Origin: Henckelia pumila
Lineage: Eukaryota; Streptophyta; Magnoliopsida; Lamiales; Gesneriaceae
Direction: 5' to 3'
Assembly: GCF_033568475.1 (NCBI RefSeq)
Contig: NC_133120.1
Span: 80,514,151 to 80,578,150 of the forward strand
Length of the DNA stretch: 64,000 nucleotides
Shown: piece by piece, positions 58,568 to 64,000 of the stretch
Numbering within the stretch: the stretch's first letter is position 1
Layout: each line of letters starts with the position of its first letter
Notes under the pieces: model-generated
The model's database searches: none
What the model was told of the DNA's origin: nothing
What the model saw: only the letters and a program-made list of their open reading frames with translations
Made by a program: the position numbers and the translations under genes

Positions 58568-59953
58568 CTAGTAAAAGTCACGTGCATCGCACGTGGAAAC
58601 ATATTTTATTGTCGATAAACAATGTTAAATAAATTAATTGATATAAAAAGATATTAACACGCAGTTAATAAATTATTTTCATGGTAATAATATATACTTT
58701 TTGAGAAAAAAACCTATTACATGTCTTAGTGATGTAATCAATATAATTTTCGATATTGCAACTAATAAAAATATTTGTAAAATTTTCAAAAAATATATCG
58801 CTTGCAATTTCAATGTTTGTATTAATTACGGTCATGATTAATTTACATTCACATTAATAATTTAGAATAAGACATTATCAATGATTCATATAAGCTTATA
58901 AATATAAGTATTACATTTATTGTATTTTTACATTAACACAATATTAATATTAAAACTTATGTAATTATTACAGCTCGATCGAGTTTTTTATTTTTTTTAT
59001 TAATCATGAGAAATTATGGCATGCTTCGTACCATGAATTCGTCTTATTTTTTTTATCTCATGTATGTATGATTTATTCTTTATTTGTTAATAAGTCAGAT
59101 ATGTTAATCAAATTATATTAAATATGATTTTGTAATTTCTTTATGTTATATGTTGATCATTATTGATTTATGAAAAAAAAATTGGTATAAATAATGCATT
59201 CTAAACCTTTATTTAAATTATTGCGTCAAATATTTTTTTATTTTATATTTGGGATTTTTTAAAGATTTTTCATATCATGTGTTTTTTATTCTCCATGAAA
59301 GAATCATTATTATCATCATATTTAATAACAATTCTTGTAATACTATTTTCATCAATCATTTGCATTTTTCTATCGTTATTATTTAATCAGACGGTCTCTT
59401 TTTATGCTAAAAATATTTACTTTCAAAGAATAACAATAATTTCATCATTCTCATCTGCATTCTGGTATGTTATCGTCTTTCATTACTTGTATGTCACTAT
59501 CGTTAACGATCAATGTATTTGTTGAACATCCTCTTTTCTTTTTTTATTTAGTTCAATAGGTCCTTACGCAAATTAAAATACATAAGATTTTTTTGTTGAA
59601 AAAATATGTCATTTCATCTACAAACAAATAAAACCTAAAGTATTTTGGTGTTTCAATCTTTTAGAAAACTGAATAAATATTTAATTTATTTAAAAATTTT
59701 GTGAAAAAAATATGTTCACTTTATATACAAGAAAATAAAAACTGAAGTATTTTGATATTTCAATATTTTTGAAAACTGGAACTTTATCTAATATGCACAC
59801 ATTGTCAATTTTGACCTTATCATAATAATTTATTTTACAAAAGTATCCTCATAGAATTTATCAAGTGTGTACTAACCAATGACAAAGTTGAAAATACAAA
59901 ATGAAAAACTTTGACCTTGGTTCACACTTTTATAATTGGTATATAGATATAGA
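58568..59953 (-). mobile_element. non-autonomous Helitron
   Basis: On the minus strand it starts TCTATATCTATATACC (59953 downward) and ends with the hairpin CCACGTGCGATGCACGTG, then ACTTTTA and CTAG (58568). It sits between A and T with no target duplication. TC...CTRR ends with a hairpin about ten bases before the 3' end define Helitrons. The sister unit has the unbroken TTTATTTAAATTATATATTTT at about 49326-49346, so both borders are confirmed by an empty site. The 1,386-bp element has no Rep/helicase frame and no captured gene that I recognise. Confidence 0.93.
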
Positions 59954-60208
59954 TTATATATTTTATAAAATGATATTCGTGAATAAGAATAATTTTGAAT
60001 AATTAATTCATTTAGACTTTATATTTGAAAGTTTTATCTTATCTAAAAAGATAATATATTTCATTTTAGAATATATTTTATTATTAATTTAAGGTATTGT
60101 CAAAATTTTAACTGGACCAAAATAATCGAATCATGATTGGACCGAATAAAAAATTCGGATGTCTACTTATTTATACTTCTAAACCCGAAAAATCGGAAAT
60201 TCACTTAT
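59954..60208. other. remainder of the 3' spacer of unit B
   Basis: 59954-60055 matches 49336-49430. After that, up to the next element, the sequence has no counterpart in unit A. TGGACC words recur. No gene. Confidence 0.5.
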
Positions 60209-61890
60209 GTTGTGCTTGGATGGGTGGATTTAGGCTGGTTTGAGGTCACTTTATTTTTTCCATTTGTTTGGAGGTTTCGCCATTCAGTCAATTGCCCAAA
60301 CATCAAAAAGACGCAGCTTTCATTTTCTCTATTATGGTCGCCTTAAACTCCCTGTTTCTCTTAATAAAGCCCTCTTCAATCTTGATTTTTCATGTCTCTC
60401 TACCTCCATTTATCTTTATTAAAAGGTTTTTTTGGTTGATAATTTGTATGAATGCCCTTTTGTTTTGCTAAGTTTGATTGTATTCTTAATCCGTTTCTAA
60501 ATTTGTGCTTACCTTCTCGAATAATTGGCAGTTTCCTGCAAATGGTCGGTTGTATTTTTGTTTTAGATGGCCATAGTTAATGGAGATTTAAGCAATTAAG
60601 CTCAAATCTTGTGGGATTTTGCCGTTATTTCGTGAATGAATTCTTACACATGAGGTGTAAAGGTGTGATCTTGATTATGAAACTAGGAAATCTTTGTAAT
60701 ATATGAGTCCAAGATTTCAATTTGTGTTAACAAGTAAAACTTCAAGATTTCAGTTTGTGAGCACATTATTGGTTTATATTTTGTTATAATGCAGAAATAT
60801 TTCTTCAAGATGATTTGGTTGAGGTTGTTGGCATGATCGCCGCATCGTTTCAAGATTTTGTGACAAGCAAGAAGAAGGAACATAGACCAAGCGGTATTGA
60901 AATACACGTGGTTGTTTTTAGCATAACTGGACTTTATTACGAACACCGAAAGATTTAAGGCGATCCAAAATTGATGAATGATGACGTTGAAAATTTTAGA
61001 TTATAAAAAGCACTTTCGGATGATGAGAAAAGAAAATGGGTGCATTTTCTCATCAACTCGTGATTATTCTAGAATTTTATTTAGAAACTAAGTTAAATAT
61101 TAGATGTTTCTTTGTTGATGTTTTGGTTTTACAACTCATCACTATCCTAAAATTTGGATTTGATATTTTTTAGCTTATGAGAATGAAATCATGATTGCTA
61201 TATCTATTTTATATGTTTGTTTTGTTGGAAAAATGTTAATACTTTGTTATATGTTAATTTATATAAATATTCTTGTCTATTTAAATAAATAAGTCATGAA
61301 CTCTTTTGAGTTGAATATGGTTATTGTGTTATCATAATACTTATTTAATTTCAAAATTTATTTTTTGAATATTGGATGCGTTAATATAATTTTTTTTTTA
61401 TCAATATATGTTACTAAATTTTGATTTTATTGTAGAGTTATTGCACGAAAAATAATGTTTTTATGTTACTAGTATGATGAAAAAAAAAATTGAAGTTTAA
61501 TATTATAATAAGTTATATAATAATTTTTTAGAAAAGCTTAAATATTTTGTTTAAAATTTATTTACGTAAATTTTGTATTTAATCCAATTAAAATAAATAA
61601 AATTTATATTTATATTATTTTAAATTAAACATGGTTATTTTGTAATTACAATACTATTTTTAATTTCAAAATAAATAAAAAAATAAAGAATAATATATTA
61701 GACTTTTTAATTATTTGAAATTTTTAAATTTATTAGACAAACAACTAATCAATGAATTTAAAATTTGACTTTGAAATTCTATGTTATTCCAAGCAAAAGA
61801 TTTAATAAAAAAAGATTCAAATCAATGGATTTTCAAATTTATTTATTTGAAATTTAATCTCAAATCCAATTGCCTCCGTCCAAGCACAAC
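60209..61890. mobile_element. unclassified terminal-inverted-repeat element, 1.7 kb
   Basis: The left end, GTTGTGCTTGGATGG, pairs with the right end CCGTCCAAGCACAAC (one mismatch), and CTTAT occurs directly outside both ends (60204-60208 and 61891-61895). GGATTT words follow the ends on both arms. The left half (about 60240-60960) is less AT-rich than the right and has stop-broken reading frames, so it could contain captured gene sequence, but I recognise none. A 5-bp duplication does not by itself assign a superfamily. Confidence 0.65.
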
Positions 61891-61944
61891 CTTATATATT
61901 TCTAAAGACTAAAATTGAAAATCTAAATACCAAATTAAAATACC

Positions 61945-62156
61945 AAAAAAAAAAGTAAAAGAAAATAAAAAGGGACTGGTTGGGACTGTGCGCCAACTCC
62001 GCTTTGCACTTCACTCGAAGCTTTTGCGAGGGCTCGATCAGATGTGTGTCATCTCCTTCTAAAATCGAAGCTTTTGTTTTCATATTCAACTGTGATCGCG
62101 GCAATTACTGAAGAAACTCCAGCTCTCTGTTGGGTTCGCGTGATTTTGCTTGGGTC
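61945..62156 (+). other. 5' leader of the PHD-finger gene
   Basis: Non-coding by inspection, ending directly at the presumed ATG. Its close copy at 50093-50841 shows that it was part of the tandem duplication. Core promoter elements were not resolved. Confidence 0.55.
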
Positions 62157-63921
62157 ATGGTATACCAATTTGGCTTATCTTGTTCTTTTCCAGGATAATT
62201 TTTTCGAGGTTTTTTCCACTTTGTAATTGCGATTTTGCTCTATTATGCTTCGGTTTCATTGCTGGTTTCCTCCTTTTCCCTGCTTCGGAAGTCAAACCTT
62301 TACCGTGTTTAATTACTATTTGAATTTTTGCATTTTAATCATTTTCTGTTTCGGGTTCGTTATTGTTTCCAAGTTTAATTTTTGACTGAATTTGTTGAAA
62401 TTTGATCGTATTTTAATAAGTTGCTAATGTAGGTAGATCTCTCGATGTTGCTTGTGAACCCATTGTCGCTCATAGGGGAAAAGGGTTCCCTTTAGAGAGC
62501 CCAACCATGTGTAGTTATTCGAGAAATGAAGGTTGTTATGCCATTTTTTTTTAATAGAATGACGTGCATTTATTCATTGTCGTAGGATGCTGTTATGTGT
62601 GGTGACTATGAGCTTGAAACTCTTTTGGGGTTCTTTTTTTAAACTCTTTTAGGGTTCTACTTGACTAAAAAATACGAAAATTTTAATAATCTGGGCCCTT
62701 ATTTTGTTTACCTTTTTCTGAGATATGTAAGCAATAAGCAATGGTGGATCGAAGTTTTACTGAAGGCTAAAATGGAATTAGCATGGCAATACTATAATGT
62801 TTGAATAATTGCACATAACATTCTCAGTGCCTATGTGTGCAGGGGTGAATCCAGTATTTATGTCTGGGGGAGGCGAGATGAGGGGGGAAGGAAATTTGTT
62901 GTAAAAAATACTCATAGAATTTATAAGTATTTAATCATAGGAGGAGGGTGGGGGGGTGGGGGGTTGCGGCGATCACCCTTTCTCGGTCCACACTTAGGGT
63001 ATATAAGTTCGTACTGATGATTAATCCTCTACAGAAAGTATCATTGGAAAAATAATGGGGAAAATGAAGTGGCTGTAAAATGACAAATAAAAACAGATTT
63101 TTGTTCGGGTTATCAAAATGAATCTTTTCAGGACTTCCTTTTATTATTTCATTTCTTTCAGCTTTATGCATGTGATTGAAGAAGTCGTAATTTATGACCC
63201 TGCCTCTTTAATTGCTAAGTGGCGTACAATTTATTCATGCAGGAGACCACATGTTTGCAATGTGGCTGTAGAGGATTCACCAATGCCTTTGTGTACTGTG
63301 TCAAATGTCTAGATGTTGCCGTGCATCGGTAAGCTGCATATTGCTGAATGCTAAGTATAGCTACCTTATGTCTTATTTTTTGCTTGATCTAATATTTTTA
63401 GTAGCGTGGACAATTGATTTGAAAAATTCTGGTTTTCACTTATCTTTTGGCTCTGATTAAATGAGTCAGTAAACATGAACACGTGTCATGCCAAAGAGCT
63501 TTCTACTTCTCCACACTCAAGAATATCTTGAACTGTAGTTGCTGCTTTCTTTCTTTTTTTTTGAACAAATAGTTGCTGCTTTCTTGATTCTTTATTTCCC
63601 ACTCGCGTCCCCGAGAACTAGAATGACTTGTTATATGGGTTTTTCATGTTTCCATCTGCCATTATCATTTACTGGCAATCATTTTTGATAAAGCAGTATT
63701 CAGCAGACATGTTTTCTCCTTATCTTCCAGGTTTACACTATCAGGGATTTTCTTTTATTTTTTTTATCCTGCTTTTCAGCTACTGTCTAGATGTAATACC
63801 CGGTAACAATGAGTTCATCCATTGGGTTTGTGATGAATGCAAAGATGAAGTTCAAAACAGAAAACCAATGGTTGATTGTGGTACACGTGCTGAACCCGTC
63901 GTCAAGCCCATTTGGATGTGA
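62157..63921 (+). CDS. PHD-finger protein gene, 5' part (runs off the window)
   Basis: Two exons are clear: 63243-63328 and 63780-63917 (acceptors CATGCAG and TTTTCAG, donor CG|GTAAGC). They join in phase to ETTCLQCGCRGF, then YCVKCLDVAVHRYCLD and HWVCDEC. The Cys and His spacing gives a C4HC3 PHD zinc finger (CxxC, CxxC, H, C, CxxC), which usually reads histone H3 tails. The form, with the finger at the very start and a following VKPIW segment, resembles plant AIPP2/PAIPP2-like chromatin proteins; that is an inference. The start is probably the ATG at 62157-62159, sitting directly on an intron donor (ATG|GTATAC), so the protein would begin METTCLQCG. The last exon either ends at the TGA at 63919-63921 or, more likely, splices at AT|GTGAGA (63918) to exons outside the window. 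Confidence 0.7.
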
Positions 63922-64000
63922 GAAAAATCAAATCTCATCACACCCAAGTTTTTGAAAAAATGCTTATGTTTTGCTCGAACATGTAGCTTTGATCGCTAAT

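Noticed and set aside
62835-63017. 60-codon Gly-rich frame in the PHD intron
   Set aside because: It arises from a G-run rich repeat remnant and has no splice or domain support.
1-64000. CRISPR arrays, operons, rRNA or functional tRNA genes
   Set aside because: None seen. The tRNA-like sequences at 4.2 and 15.1 kb have retroposon duplications and tails and lack a full cloverleaf.

Overview
The window is nuclear DNA of a flowering plant, most likely a eudicot. It is AT-rich, has GT-AG introns, plant-specific gene families (trihelix factors, WAT1/UMAMIT transporters, a Tork-type Ty1/copia element) and many small plant DNA transposons. The style of the repeats suggests an asterid, perhaps Lamiales, but that is a weak inference. 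There are no operons, CRISPR arrays or bacterial features.

Layout. (1) 1-8.4 kb: the 3' end of a trihelix/SANT-type transcription-factor gene (3-194) and, after a repeat-rich gap with a tRNA-derived SINE, a complete two-exon GT-2-like trihelix gene (6453-8386). (2) 8.4-15.6 kb: intergenic DNA with a 1.35-kb foldback Mutator-like element, a Tourist-like MITE and a very short SINE. (3) 15.6-58.3 kb: a head-to-tail array of five WAT1-related (EamA/UMAMIT) transporter genes, all on the plus strand. The first is a pseudogene (15586-21121). The other four are intact six-exon genes (25627-33222, 40358-42022, 45114-49001, 53981-58327) encoding 355, 358, 367 and 373 residues. Exon lengths 1, 2, 4 and 5 are the same in all intact copies (251, 117, 159 and 152 bp). 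(4) 61.9 kb to the end: the 5' part of a PHD-finger gene that probably runs off the window.

The array grew by stepwise tandem duplication. The last two genes are the youngest pair. Their unit (about 43.75-50.84 kb and 52.23-62.2 kb) also includes the 5' end of the downstream PHD gene, so a truncated copy of that 5' end lies at about 50.6-50.84 kb, joined to a decayed hAT transposase fragment. The first three copies share a non-coding block upstream of each gene.

Transposons fill the introns and spacers. Many can be delimited to the base by target-site duplications (TSDs), and several by the matching empty site in the sister unit: a Helitron, a 483-bp and a 317-bp Mutator-like element, and a Tourist-like MITE. 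The largest is a complete but coding-defective 5,046-bp Ty1/copia element with a perfect 5-bp TSD, lying in intron 3 of the second WAT1 gene without damaging its exons. I found no undescribed biochemical system. The interest lies in the well-resolved history of duplication, nested insertion and gene truncation. All exon models come from reading splice sites and comparing paralogues by eye; no alignment or expression evidence was available.
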